NCBI RefSeq assembly: GCF_003010955.1
Contig: NZ_PGGO01000017.1
Location: 55,327-119,326 of the forward strand
Length of the DNA: 64,000 bases
Direction of reading: 5' to 3'
Origin: Phyllobacterium brassicacearum
GTDB taxonomy: Bacteria > Pseudomonadota > Alphaproteobacteria > Rhizobiales > Rhizobiaceae
Below the pieces are notes generated by a model. It saw only the letters and a program-made list of their open reading frames with translations, did no database searches and was not told the origin of the DNA. Position numbers and translations under genes: made by a program. Positions within the stretch are counted from its first letter, which is position 1, and every line of letters starts with the position of its first letter. Shown piece by piece: positions 1 through 8,726 of the stretch.

Positions 1-1202
1 ATCTGAAATTTGTTGTTGCTATCGGTAAGGCCGGATTTGGCGATGATTATGATGCCATTGTCGATCGTTTCGATGGCGAAATGGTAGCAATGGCTCCGGT
101 TGAGCACTGTGACCCCTGCTGGTTCTTTTTCACTTCCGGAACGACCGGCCGGCCGAAGGCGGCAGTTCTAACCCACGGACAGATGGGATTCGTGGTTACC
201 AACCACCTGTGCGATTTAATGCCGGGGACGACCCATAAGGATGCCTCGCTCGTTGTCGCGCCATTGTCGCACGGCGCTGGCATCCACCAGCTGACACAAG
301 TGGCCCGCGGCGCGAAAACCATTCTCCTGCCAACGGAAAAGTTCGACATTGCGGAGGCCTGGCGCCTTATCGAGAAATGGCAGGTAAGCAACATGTTCAC
401 CGTGCCGACGATCCTCAAGATGCTGACCGAACACCCGGATGCCCAGACTCGGGATCATTCCTCGCTGCGCCATGTCATCTATGCCGGTGCACCCATGTAC
501 CGGACCGACCAGGTCCGTGCCCTGCAGACGCTGGGACCGGTGATCGTCCAATATTTCGGCCTCGGCGAAGTGACGGGCAACATCACGGTGCTGCCGCCTG
601 CGGAACATCATCTGGAGGATGGCCCCGAAACGCGCGTGGGCACGTGCGGTTATGCGCGCACCGGCATGCAGATTTCAATCCAGGATGACGAGGGCAGGGA
701 AGTGCCGCCCGGCACGACCGGCGAGATCTGTGTCATCGGCCCGGCGGTTTTTGCCGGCTATTACAATAACCCGGAGGCAAACGCGAAAGCTTTCCGCCAC
801 GGCTGGTTCCGCACCGGCGACCTCGGCCACATGGACGACGCCGGGTTTCTCTTCATCACGGGGCGGGCATCGGACATGTATATTTCCGGCGGCTCGAATG
901 TCTATCCTCTGGAGATTGAGGAGAAGATCCTGGCACATCCGGATATCAGCGAAGCTGCGGTACTTGGAATCCCGGATCCGATGTGGGGCGAAGTTGGCCT
1001 TGCGGTCTGCGTGGCGCGCCCGGGAACAGCGCCAGACCCGGAGGCGATCATGGCCTGGCTCAGCGGAAAGATGGCACACTACAAATTACCGAAGCGACTT
1101 GTCTTCTGGCCGGAAATGCCAAAATCCGCCTATGGCAAGATTGCCAAGAAGCTGGTCCGCGAAGAACTGATCAGGCGCAACGAACTGGACAGCACGGTCT
1201 GA
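1..1202 (+). CDS. AMP-forming acyl-CoA synthetase/ligase, 5'-truncated by window edge
   Basis: Activates a carboxylic acid with ATP to an acyl-adenylate and transfers it to CoA. The reading frame is open to the left edge (frame 3 from base 3), so the N-terminus lies outside. About 400 residues are visible. The ATP-binding P-loop-like motif FFFTSGTTGRPKA sits near the visible N-end, the adenylate motif reads YFGLGEVTG, the hinge motif is WFRTGDLGHMDD, and the C-terminal catalytic lysine lies in SAYGKIAKKL. These are the ordered motifs of the ANL superfamily. The substrate cannot be read from sequence; medium/long-chain or aromatic acids are typical. It converges on the DUF2721 gene, with the stops 4 bases apart. 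Confidence 0.9.
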   Translation, partial: LKFVVAIGKAGFGDDYDAIVDRFDGEMVAMAPVEHCDPCWFFFTSGTTGRPKAAVLTHGQMGFVVTNHLCDLMPGTTHKDASLVVAPLSHGAGIHQLTQVARGAKTILLPTEKFDIAEAWRLIEKWQVSNMFTVPTILKMLTEHPDAQTRDHSSLRHVIYAGAPMYRTDQVRALQTLGPVIVQYFGLGEVTGNITVLPPAEHHLEDGPETRVGTCGYARTGMQISIQDDEGREVPPGTTGEICVIGPAVFAGYYNNPEANAKAFRHGWFRTGDLGHMDDAGFLFITGRASDMYISGGSNVYPLEIEEKILAHPDISEAAVLGIPDPMWGEVGLAVCVARPGTAPDPEAIMAWLSGKMAHYKLPKRLVFWPEMPKSAYGKIAKKLVREELIRRNELDSTV

Positions 1203-1206
1203 TAGT

Positions 1207-1704
1207 TCACGCGTCACGCGGTTCGACGGTCAAAGACCGTCGCGTCCGCTGATCCCGGGCAATCTGCCGAAGCATGCTTTGGCTGGCCGCGATCATCTCG
1301 AAAAGAAAGGCGATCAACGCAAGGCCCAGCGACACTACTGCACCTGAAAAGAGCCAATACAATACGTGTTCGCGAAAGCCGCTACGTCCGATCGCGCCTC
1401 CCAGCAGCGAGATAATCGCCAAACATGTAAAAACGCCGGCGCTGGTGCCCAAGAGCACAGCGATTTCGAGCGCAAGGGTACGAATACGCAGATAATTCAA
1501 CTGAGCGAAGCGATCCTCGTTGATCTCATGCTCTTTTTCGATCAGGTCAGATATTGCATTCACACGATCAGATATTCTGGAGAGCCGAGACACAAACGCA
1601 TTGAGGAAACCGGCCGTGCCAGCGAGCAGAAAAACCGGCGTCAGCGCTGTTTCAAGTGTGTTTACGATCGAAACGATAACGGGTGACGATGTTGCGTCGA
1701 GCAT
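1207..1704 (-). CDS. DUF2721 family membrane protein
   Basis: A 165-residue integral membrane protein with an N-terminal hydrophobic stretch (about residues 10-35), a charged cytoplasmic-looking helix (LSRISDRVNAISDLIEKE), and two further membrane segments at about 75-100 and 115-140. This layout and length match the DUF2721 family, which has no established function. A Shine-Dalgarno GGAG lies about 10 bases before the ATG. It is transcribed toward the acyl-CoA synthetase and nothing ties it to that gene. The family call rests on recalled pattern; the membrane topology is directly visible. Confidence 0.75.
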   Translation of the reverse strand: MLDATSSPVIVSIVNTLETALTPVFLLAGTAGFLNAFVSRLSRISDRVNAISDLIEKEHEINEDRFAQLNYLRIRTLALEIAVLLGTSAGVFTCLAIISLLGGAIGRSGFREHVLYWLFSGAVVSLGLALIAFLFEMIAASQSMLRQIARDQRTRRSLTVEPRDA

Positions 1705-1907
1705 TACTATTTTTCTCCATAAGGCTTCGTTTGGTGCAGCTCGCCGGTCATGGCCATAATAGGTGTCCCAAAACCTAACAATTCCGACAGAAACCCATCA
1801 TCGGCATTTAGAAGCCGGCCTGAGACTTAGCGCTAGCCCGAGCTTTGTGTTAGATGGAAGGCCCGCCAGGCGAAAATGGCGGACGCGAAGCTGGGGAAAT
1901 CCGACAA

Positions 1908-2342
1908 ATGAAAATCCTAAAGATAATCGCCATGGCGGTTCTGGTATCAAGCTGTGCAGGTATGGGACAGCCGGTTGCTATGACAGGCGATTTTGGCCCC
2001 CAGACACTAACCCTTATCAATTCCTACAGGACGAGCCATGGCCTGCCTCCCCTGGCCGCCAACGGCACGTTGAAAGCCTTGGCACGGCAACATAGCCGGT
2101 CCCAGGCAGCCCGGACAACCATCAGCCACGACGGCTTCCGCCAGAGATCGGCCCAAGCTAAAGCTGCCGGGCTCAGTGGAATATGTACAGAAAACGTTGC
2201 CTTTAGATATAAGAATGCACAGCATCTTTTTTCAGGATGGAGGAATTCCGCGGGCCATAACACGAACTTGCTTCGGCCTAACATGCGATACGCAGGAGTT
2301 TCTGTCGTCGGGGCTTACGCTACTTTCTTCGCCTGTGGATAG
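1908..2342 (+). CDS. CAP/SCP-domain lipoprotein
   Basis: A 144-residue exported protein. The chosen ATG gives a lipoprotein signal, MKILKIIAMAVLVSSCAG, with a lipobox cysteine at residue 16 and a GGGG-type ribosome site upstream; an in-frame ATG 54 bases earlier would bury this signal. The rest carries the CAP/SCP fold hallmarks: a leading LINSYRTSHGLPPL helix, a HSRSQA segment, the S-H-D-G-F loop, TENVAF, and a final W-x-NSxGHxxNLL segment (residues 106-119) followed by the typical YAGVSV strand. CAP proteins are secreted or surface proteins of diverse roles. A small lipid-anchored one in a proteobacterium is probably envelope-associated; no specific function can be assigned. Confidence 0.8.
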   Translation: MKILKIIAMAVLVSSCAGMGQPVAMTGDFGPQTLTLINSYRTSHGLPPLAANGTLKALARQHSRSQAARTTISHDGFRQRSAQAKAAGLSGICTENVAFRYKNAQHLFSGWRNSAGHNTNLLRPNMRYAGVSVVGAYATFFACG

Positions 2343-2438
2343 CGCCCCGTTACCGTTCAGCGCGAAAGCGTTTGTCACCTTCCCATTGGTTCCATTCGCT
2401 TTGAACAAATCGAACCAAAATGGTCCTTAAAGGTTGTT

Positions 2439-2786
2439 TTAAGAGCAGCCTTTATTGACGAAGAATTTCTCCACGGCTTTAAGCGCGTCGCCTGAATATT
2501 CCTTGGGATTAAGGTCAGCGATCAGATCGGGAAGCACAAAATTGGTGTTTGGTTGATCAATGTATTCTTGGAGAAGTGTGCAATTCTTGTTCTCGTGGGC
2601 AATGCGCAGAGCGATAGCTTCGACGAACCCGACGCAATATCCGTGGTTCAACGGGTTGCTTGCGTCTTTGCACATTGCCTGAAGTTTGGCGAAAGTCGGC
2701 TCTTCAGCGAGCACAGGGCTGCTGAAGCACGAGCAAATCAAGATTGCGGACAGGGCATTGACCGTCGGAAATCGCAGCTTTTTCAT
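2439..2786 (-). CDS. Exported Rap1a/Tai-type immunity-like protein
   Basis: A 115-residue protein with a cleavable signal peptide (MKKLRFPTV... to about VLAEE). A strong AGGGAG ribosome site 9-10 bases upstream selects this ATG over an in-frame one 24 bases earlier. The mature part has the Rap1a/Tai layout: an early cysteine (MCKDAS), H-G-Y-C-V-G-F-V-E, a third Cys after a short helix (ENKNCTLL), and a closing AVEKFFVNKGCS with the last Cys near the C-terminus, suggesting two disulfides. Family members include periplasmic immunity proteins for type VI amidase effectors, but many copies are orphans. No T6SS or amidase gene is nearby, so its role is open. Confidence 0.65.
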   Translation of the reverse strand: MKKLRFPTVNALSAILICSCFSSPVLAEEPTFAKLQAMCKDASNPLNHGYCVGFVEAIALRIAHENKNCTLLQEYIDQPNTNFVLPDLIADLNPKEYSGDALKAVEKFFVNKGCS

Positions 2787-2885
2787 GAAAACGTGCTCCC
2801 TAGGTGGCAATCGTTCGAGTTTTCGCCGTTTCTGGCTCCTGCGTACTTTTTGTCCGAGTCTGATCTTGCGATGTCTTGGCCGAAT

Positions 2886-3374
2886 TCACACCTTGTCCGA
2901 ACCCCAGTTCAGGAAGAAGCCAACGTCCCCCGGCATTCCACCAGGGAAGGTGATGATCATTGCCTTCAGCTTGAAGCCCTGCGGCTTGCCGAATTGCTGG
3001 TAGCGATCATAGAATTCCTTTGCCTTGCCCTGGAGCGTGTCCGGCCAGCTTCTGTCTCCGCTGTTTATCGCGCGGCCGCTGTCTGAACACAGATCCGATG
3101 AAAAGCTGTAGACCATGGCCTCAAATTTCCCTGCCTGGACCGCATTGGCCACCTGCCGCCTGACCGCCAAAATATCTGCTTCGCTGACGTGATTCTTGAG
3201 AAAATCTTCAGCGAAATCGGCGACCTTTCGCTCCTGGGCTGCCTTTGCTTTTTCCTGCTTTTGAGTTTCTTCCATCTCCCGCTGAATGACTTCCTTACGA
3301 AGGTCCTTTGCGCTTGGAGGCGTCGCATTCACATCAAAGTCCTTTTTTTCCGGCATCTCATTGATCCACTTCAT
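2886..3374 (-). CDS. Hypothetical cytoplasmic protein with charged N-terminal helix
   Basis: 162 residues, function not recognised. The first third is highly charged and helical (KEVIQREMEETQKQEKAKAAQERK, residues about 27-50, broken here by nothing but charge), suggesting a short coiled coil. The C-terminal third is compact and mixed (FYDRYQQFGKPQGF, IITFPGGMPGDVGFFLNW). No signal peptide or membrane segment is present. It lies 99 bases upstream of the Rap1a/Tai-like gene and 30 bases downstream of ppk2 on the same strand, so the three could be co-transcribed. An alternative start is the internal Met at 3356; neither start has a clear ribosome site. Confidence 0.55.
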   Translation of the reverse strand: MKWINEMPEKKDFDVNATPPSAKDLRKEVIQREMEETQKQEKAKAAQERKVADFAEDFLKNHVSEADILAVRRQVANAVQAGKFEAMVYSFSSDLCSDSGRAINSGDRSWPDTLQGKAKEFYDRYQQFGKPQGFKLKAMIITFPGGMPGDVGFFLNWGSDKV

Positions 3375-3404
3375 AAAAAGGGTGAAGTCCCAAACTTCCG
3401 AGCT

Positions 3405-4232
3405 TCAAAACACGTCTGGCACAACGTTTAGGGTGGCATCTGACTCGACGAAGTCGTCTGGACGCTTTTGCCGCTTGCCAAACTTCGGTTCATCGAACTT
3501 GACCCGCTCGTACGGGATCGACTGGAGTATATGCGATATACAGTTAATGCGCGCCCGCTTCTTGTCGTCTGACGGCACGATCCACCACGGCGCGTATTGA
3601 CTGTCAGTCATCCTGAACATTTCGTCATAAGCCCGCGTATAATCCCACCAGCGTTGATACGATGTGATATCCATCGGACTGAGTTTCCATTGCCGTACAG
3701 GGTCGTCAGTGCGCCGGTGGAACCGACGTTCTTGCTCTTCCTCGCTGACGGTGAGGAAATACTTCAGTAGTATGATCCCGCTTTCTACCATTGCCGCTTC
3801 AAAGCGCGGTGCAAGTTCGAGAAAGCGCTTCGCTTTCTTCTCGGTACAGAAACCCATCACTCGATCCACGCCTGCGCGATTATACCAGCTCCTGTCGAAA
3901 ATCACGATCTCGCCCGCAGCGGGTAAATATCCAATGTATCGCTGCATGTAGATTTGTGATTTCTCTCGATCAGTCGGCGCCGGCAACGCGATGACGCGGA
4001 AAACCCGTGGACTGACACGTTCCGTGATCCGCTTGATCATGCCACCCTTTCCGGCGGCATCACGGCCCTCGAACACAATCACGATGCGTGCGCCTGATTT
4101 CTTAACCCACGCCTGCAGATATGCTAGCTCTATCTGTAGTCTTGCCAGTTCCTTCTCATAACGCCCTGAATCGCTTTTTTTGCCGCCGTCCTGAGTTGCT
4201 TCCTGCAACTTGTCATTCTTCTTATTCATCAT
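3405..4232 (-). CDS. ppk2: Polyphosphate kinase 2 (PPK2)
   Basis: Transfers phosphate between polyphosphate and nucleoside diphosphates (ADP/GDP to ATP/GTP or the reverse) in the cytoplasm. The PPK2 signature is complete: Walker A-like FEGRDAAGKGG (about residues 54-64), the DREK/QIYMQRYIGYLPAAGE segment, Walker B-like IFDRSWYNRAGVDRVMGF, and the lid RRTDDPVRQWKLSP. About 275 residues is the size of one-domain class I enzymes. The start is one of two adjacent ATGs (4232 or 4229); GGAGG lies 5 and 8 bases upstream of them. The longer frame start at 4274 lacks a ribosome site. The C-terminal tail (SDATLNVVPDVF) is variable in the family. Confidence 0.92.
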   Translation of the reverse strand: MMNKKNDKLQEATQDGGKKSDSGRYEKELARLQIELAYLQAWVKKSGARIVIVFEGRDAAGKGGMIKRITERVSPRVFRVIALPAPTDREKSQIYMQRYIGYLPAAGEIVIFDRSWYNRAGVDRVMGFCTEKKAKRFLELAPRFEAAMVESGIILLKYFLTVSEEEQERRFHRRTDDPVRQWKLSPMDITSYQRWWDYTRAYDEMFRMTDSQYAPWWIVPSDDKKRARINCISHILQSIPYERVKFDEPKFGKRQKRPDDFVESDATLNVVPDVF

Positions 4233-4512
4233 CCAATCCTCCGCGACGCTGGTTCTCTGCTGCTGACAACTCAATAATTTTGGCGCCGAAATCGCTGCGT
4301 CCCCAGTACCGGGCAGGACCGAACAAGACGTAGGCTGTCGGCGCAGTTATGGCATAAGGGCCCTGTCCCAGGGACGTGCGAATAGCGGCTGTGTGGTACC
4401 AATGTTCCGTCGATACTAGCGCGCGAGGACCTGGCGCGCCCGTAGCATCGTGTAAGATACATCGCAGATGTCAATCTGTGAGCGCTTGCACTCTTGCAGC
4501 AACAGTTTGCAG

Positions 4513-6285
4513 TCAGTTCTCTGGAATCGAAAGGCCCGCTTGGGCCAGGCCCTCGATGAAATGCAATTGGTCTTCGGGGCGCCGGATCCGCGCTGCTACT
4601 TCATGCCGAATGTTCTCGAGAATGGTGGGTGCGTGGGTCTCGAGCCATAGCCGTTCGACATCGGCTTCTTGCATTCTGCCAAGCTTGCCGAGTATCGCCA
4701 TCAGGATGACATGATAAATCGGATTAGCACGCAGGTCGGACAACTGGGCCCATCGCTCGGCTGTCGTGTAATCCTTTGCAACATAAGCGCAGACGGCCAG
4801 CGCCGCCTCGAAATATCCGGGTGGAGCTGGATTGCGCGAAACGGCCGACGATACGAGTTTGCAACCAGGCTCCCACTCCCCCGACAAGGCGAGCCGGAAT
4901 CCATATTCACCTGAGAGCTCGGTGTCATTGGGATTGATCGCTAACGCACGTGCACCTACCTCCAGGGCCGCATCGACGTCGCCGCGGAAGAAATAAACAA
5001 GCATTGAGGATTGAAGCGCTCGGACGTTTTGAGGGTCGAGCTCAACGGCGCGCCGTGACGCCTCAGCGGCGCGGTCAAGTGAGGTCGGCGACGACGAATT
5101 CAAACGGTATCGGAAGCGGAACTCATCGAGATATGTGAGAGATAGAAGTGCCCAGGCGGTCGCATAGCCAGGGAATCGCTCAACGGCCCGTTTCAGGCAA
5201 CTCTGAACAGAGGAATGCGAACGCGGCTCGAGTCTGGCTCGATAGCCATAATAGGCCAATGTGCATGCATATGCCTCCCAGTCATCGGGCGGCGATTGTG
5301 ACAGGCGAGAGGCATCCGTTTGAAAAATTATGCCGTAGGGTTGCGCCAGTGCTGTAGCCACGCCTTGCGCAATGTCTGCCTCAAGCTCCAGCACGTTACG
5401 GACCTGGACGATTTTGTCGTAGTGGTTTGTCCAGATAACCGACCCGTCGGTGCGGTCCAAGAGGCGGGCGCTAATACGAAGCTTCTCTCCCTCTACGCGG
5501 ACACGTCCTTCCAAGACATAAGGCAGTCGGGCGGTCACCGGGGCAGGCACTTCGCTTGAAACACTGGACGAGCGACCAGCAATTACGACGATCTCCTTGA
5601 ACTTCGCGAGTTGGCCGATGACTTCGTCAGTCAATCCTCGGGCGATGATCGCCGATCGCTCCGTTCCGGAGAGGTCCACGAATGGATCGACCACCAATTT
5701 CGGCACATTGGGTCCTGTGTGGCCGACATTGTGTGCACTGGCGGTCTGCACGTCATGCTTCCAGCTCGTGCCAAGCAAGTAGCCTCCAACAAGAAACGCA
5801 AGACTTGTGAAAACCGCAGCTGCTAGAGCCAACCACAGCCAAGGTGGTGTGGACTCCCAAATCGTCGGTGAGTTTCTTGGTGCAAGAGCAGTATTGGGCT
5901 GCGTAGCCTCGGTCGACCGTGAGAAAACCGGCACATAACCGCCTTTGGGCATGGTTATGACAATCGGATCATGCTGGCCTGCGACAAGGTAGTAATGTTC
6001 GAGCCCACGCCGGATTAGACCAGCTTGGATTCGCACTACCGGGTCCAATTGCGCGTCAAACGACGCATCTCTCCCGAAAACTTCAATTGCGATCGAGTAA
6101 GCTTTAATTCGGTCTGCACGACCAGCTATTGCTTCCCCGATAACATAGGCCAGGAATTTCCTTGCCCGATCAGGTACGTCGAATTCTGCACTCGATCGAA
6201 TTCGATCGAGTTGCGCAAGAATGTCAGCATCTGTGAGTGGAGTTTGCGACTCCAACCATGCCCTGCTTTGAACAACGGCTACCAC
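4513..6285 (-). CDS. Membrane TolB-like/TPR protein of the adenylate-cyclase-associated type
   Basis: 590 residues with a GTG start after a GGGGGG run. The cytoplasmic N-terminal domain (about 15-120; RARKFLAYVIGEAIAGRAD, then IQAGLIRRGLEHYY and PKGGYVPVF) is a widespread family often found in proteins annotated as adenylate cyclases. One membrane segment follows (about 148-172). After it come a TolB-N/FlgO-like region (VDPFVDLSGTERSAIIARGLTDEVI) and TPR-like repeats to the C-end. No GGDEF-like or class III cyclase catalytic domain is present, so it is not itself a cyclase. A scaffold or signalling role is inference. It runs alone, convergent with nothing; 280 bases separate it from ppk2. Confidence 0.75.
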   Translation of the reverse strand: MVAVVQSRAWLESQTPLTDADILAQLDRIRSSAEFDVPDRARKFLAYVIGEAIAGRADRIKAYSIAIEVFGRDASFDAQLDPVVRIQAGLIRRGLEHYYLVAGQHDPIVITMPKGGYVPVFSRSTEATQPNTALAPRNSPTIWESTPPWLWLALAAAVFTSLAFLVGGYLLGTSWKHDVQTASAHNVGHTGPNVPKLVVDPFVDLSGTERSAIIARGLTDEVIGQLAKFKEIVVIAGRSSSVSSEVPAPVTARLPYVLEGRVRVEGEKLRISARLLDRTDGSVIWTNHYDKIVQVRNVLELEADIAQGVATALAQPYGIIFQTDASRLSQSPPDDWEAYACTLAYYGYRARLEPRSHSSVQSCLKRAVERFPGYATAWALLSLTYLDEFRFRYRLNSSSPTSLDRAAEASRRAVELDPQNVRALQSSMLVYFFRGDVDAALEVGARALAINPNDTELSGEYGFRLALSGEWEPGCKLVSSAVSRNPAPPGYFEAALAVCAYVAKDYTTAERWAQLSDLRANPIYHVILMAILGKLGRMQEADVERLWLETHAPTILENIRHEVAARIRRPEDQLHFIEGLAQAGLSIPEN

Positions 6286-6338
6286 GTCGTTCCCCCCACA
6301 GGCAGCGACGGGCGCTTTTCGCCTCGCTCCTCCCGTAC

Positions 6339-6349
6339 AATACAGTATT
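6339..6349. promoter_or_regulatory. Palindrome between divergent genes
   Basis: AATACAGTATT is a perfect 11-base inverted repeat lying between the leftward TolB/TPR gene and the rightward small gene at 6434. Its position suits an operator for either promoter; no regulator is known. Confidence 0.3.
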
Positions 6350-6433
6350 TTACGCCCCTTCGGGACGACAACGCAATATCATTGGTTCAACTCGGATTGC
6401 CGCGGCTGAAGGGTCTTTCAAACAGAGAATCGA

Positions 6434-6718
6434 ATGAAAACGCGTGCTGGACATATCGTTGAGGAAGATGGACTAGCTGCGGCTCAACGCAGGTTCCCTG
6501 CAAGCTCATTGCGGATTCGGCAGCTCCTCGTTAGCAACGAAACCTTTCGAGAACTATGCAGTGATCTTGCGGCCGCTGAACGCACGTTGGCGACGGTTGA
6601 GCAACTACCGGCTCACATCCGCAATGAACGCCGCGCCGAATTTACGGAAATGGCCGACAGTCTCGCAGCCGAAATCAAGGTAGCACTCTCTCACCCGCAG
6701 AATCCAAATACTGAATAA
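6434..6718 (+). CDS. Hypothetical protein, 94 aa
   Basis: Function not recognised. The protein is helical and charged, with an ending of the form ADSLAAEIKVALSHPQ, no signal peptide and no membrane segment. AGAGA lies about 6 bases ahead of the ATG. It heads a rightward run of small genes leading to the potassium channel and the calcium exchanger, but the 378 bases before the channel gene make a single operon uncertain. Codon use resembles the surrounding real genes, and the opposite strand offers no competing frame. Confidence 0.5.
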   Translation: MKTRAGHIVEEDGLAAAQRRFPASSLRIRQLLVSNETFRELCSDLAAAERTLATVEQLPAHIRNERRAEFTEMADSLAAEIKVALSHPQNPNTE

Positions 6719-6834
6719 CGCGGGACAAGTCTTATGGAAAAGAAGATGGGGGCACATGAGGTCAACGGCCATCAGGCGAAACGTAGTAACCAGAAACGGA
6801 CTTTGTCAGGGTTGAGCGAGCACTGGAAAAAACC

Positions 6835-7029
6835 ATGCGCATCAGAGAACTCCAAGAAATCAGATATCAGGACGGACTTTCCGAGTTGAGGATGGCCGGT
6901 CTGGATTCCTTCGAACGATATACGTGCGTCTACATCTCAATCGGCGACCCGGAGCGATTTCTGAGCGCAATCAAGAATGCTCTGCGAAGCGCCGACGGAA
7001 AACCATTCGCACTGGATGCGTTGGATTAG
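6835..7029 (+). CDS. Small hypothetical protein, possibly the 3' part of a frameshifted gene
   Basis: 64 residues with protein-like composition (SFERYTCVYISIGDPERFL). The same frame continues upstream as open reading to 6790 (ETDFVRVERALEKT...). A second short frame with a plausible ribosome site begins at ATG 6734 and runs to about 6895 in another phase. A gene starting at 6734 that changes frame near 6790-6830 would give about 98 residues. No family is recognised and the ribosome site at 6835 is weak. Confidence 0.3.
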   Translation: MRIRELQEIRYQDGLSELRMAGLDSFERYTCVYISIGDPERFLSAIKNALRSADGKPFALDALD

Positions 7030-7096
7030 TCCGCGTTTGGAACTATCGTCGTGTTGATCAGGAGCTAAGCGGAACAACGTTCGGAGGTGGGGTCCA

Positions 7097-7420
7097 ATGG
7101 AATCCAGTCAAATGAGGCGCGCATTCTTTTCTGCGCTCGTTCAACAGTTTCGTGTCGTCTGGCCCATCTTGTCTGGCGTGCTACTCGTCATGGTTGGATG
7201 TGGACTGATAATCGGGCAGATAGAAGATTGGCGATTGCTCGATGCTCTTTATTTCACATTCGTCACCGGTCTTACGATTGGTTACGGCGACCTGACGCCG
7301 GAACACCACTCATCTCGTGTGCTCGCCATCCTGATTGGCTTTGCTGGAATTGTATTGACCGGCCTCGTCGCAGCGATGAGCGTACAGGCCCTGAGAGCGA
7401 CAGACGAAAATCATGGGTGA
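7097..7420 (+). CDS. Two-helix potassium channel subunit
   Basis: A 107-residue inner-membrane protein with the Kir/KcsA-like minimum: membrane helix at about 20-42, pore helix ALYFTFVTG, selectivity filter TIGYGD, and second membrane helix at about 75-97. There is no cytoplasmic RCK/TrkA_N domain, so any gating domain is absent or supplied by another protein. GGAGG sits 9 bases before the ATG. The family (Ion_trans_2) conducts K+ down its gradient. It is followed after 91 bases by the Ca2+/H+ exchanger, so co-expression of two cation pathways is likely. Confidence 0.88.
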   Translation: MESSQMRRAFFSALVQQFRVVWPILSGVLLVMVGCGLIIGQIEDWRLLDALYFTFVTGLTIGYGDLTPEHHSSRVLAILIGFAGIVLTGLVAAMSVQALRATDENHG

Positions 7421-7511
7421 TTCAGGGAAATGTCAAATACAGGTTGTTGATTGGAACCATCAGGTGACTTGAGGGCCCAAGGCCCGCCCATTGCGAGAAG
7501 GGGCTTTGTCC

Positions 7512-8606
7512 ATGAGTCTTTTATTGGAAGAGATCCGCCACAACCGCGTACTTTGGCTACTGGTTTTCATACCTGCAGTGTTCGCCGTCAAGGGGATTGA
7601 GCCCGAGGCGCATACTCTGCTTTTTGTGCTTGCGCTCCTGGCGATAGTACCCCTTGCCACTTTGCTGAGCCACGCCACTGAGTCCGTCGCTTCCAAGACA
7701 GGCGATACAGTTGGAGGCCTTCTTAACGCCACGTTGGGCAACTTGACCGAACTCATCATTGCGCTGACGGCGTTGCGTGCCGGGCAATACACGTTGGTAA
7801 AGGCTTCCGTTGCCGGAGCAATTGTCACTAACACGCTATTCTTGTTGGGAGCGTCGTTCCTGCTTGGGGGGTTGAGGTACCACATTCAGGACTACAATCG
7901 CACCAATGCCCGTTTCCAAACCAGCCTCCTCTTTTTGGCTACGGTCGCATTGCTGATACCATCGGCAGTTGCTGCGCCTGATTTCGTCGAGGGGGCGACC
8001 TTCATGCATCAACTGAGTGTGGGTCTCTCGGTGTTGCTCATCGTCGCATACGGATTGGGCCTGGTATCCTCACTCAAGACACATCGCGAGCTCTTCGGCA
8101 GCACCGAAGAGCTCGTTTCTGATGATGCGCCATGGCCGATGGGTCTGGCGCTCTCGACATTGGCTGGTGTAACAGTCCTCGTGGCACTGGTGAGCGAGGT
8201 GTTCGTCGAGTCGGTGCAGCAGGCCGCAGTGGCGTTCGGGATGACGCCAGCATTCGTCGGTTTTATTGTCGTAGCGCTGGTCGGCGGTGCAGCTGAGATG
8301 GCTTCGGCTTTTTCCGGTGCGCGCAAGAACCGGCTGGACCTGAGTGTCGGCATCGCCTTGGGTAGCGCAGCCCAGATCGCGCTGTTCGTCGCCCCAATGC
8401 TCGTGCTTGTTAGTTACGTACTTGGCCCAACGCCGATGGACCTGCAGTTTTGGCCAGGAGCTGTGATCATGGTGCTCATTTCCACAATGACTGTCCTTAC
8501 AGTCACCAGCAGCGGCCATTCGACGTGGTTTGTCGGGGTGCTCCTGGTGATGGTTTATCTGATTTTTGCTATGACACTTTACCTGTTGCCGCCGCGAATT
8601 CAGTAA
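7512..8606 (+). CDS. Calcium/proton exchanger, CaCA superfamily (Cax/ChaA type)
   Basis: An inner-membrane antiporter of 364 residues exporting Ca2+ (possibly also Na+/K+) in exchange for H+. Two inverted half-repeats are visible. The first has HATESVASKTGDTVGGLLNATLGNLTELI, given here as positions about 48-77 of the chosen start; the second has GGAAEMASAFSGARKNRLD and GSAAQIALFVAP. The acidic residues in these alpha-repeats bind the cation. About ten to eleven hydrophobic helices fill the rest. The ATG at 7512 follows AAGGGG by 8 bases and is preferred to an in-frame codon 21 bases upstream. The channel gene just upstream suggests a cation-homeostasis unit. Confidence 0.9.
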   Translation: MSLLLEEIRHNRVLWLLVFIPAVFAVKGIEPEAHTLLFVLALLAIVPLATLLSHATESVASKTGDTVGGLLNATLGNLTELIIALTALRAGQYTLVKASVAGAIVTNTLFLLGASFLLGGLRYHIQDYNRTNARFQTSLLFLATVALLIPSAVAAPDFVEGATFMHQLSVGLSVLLIVAYGLGLVSSLKTHRELFGSTEELVSDDAPWPMGLALSTLAGVTVLVALVSEVFVESVQQAAVAFGMTPAFVGFIVVALVGGAAEMASAFSGARKNRLDLSVGIALGSAAQIALFVAPMLVLVSYVLGPTPMDLQFWPGAVIMVLISTMTVLTVTSSGHSTWFVGVLLVMVYLIFAMTLYLLPPRIQ

Positions 8607-8690
8607 ACGCACGCAGTTATCTTCTGTCTCATGCACGATTGCAAATCGCATCGGACGGTGCAGACCGTGCTCTTGGCCGCTATGCTGTAA

Positions 8691-8719
8691 TTGACATACT
8701 TTTGCGTTGCCCTTTAACT
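8691..8719 (+). promoter_or_regulatory. Promoter placed for a leaderless DUF982 transcript
   Basis: TTGACA (8691-8696), a 17-base spacer and TTAACT (8714-8719). A start site 7-8 bases after the -10 box would fall at the A of the ATG at 8727, and no Shine-Dalgarno precedes that ATG. Confidence 0.4.
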
Positions 8720-8726
8720 GCTCCGT

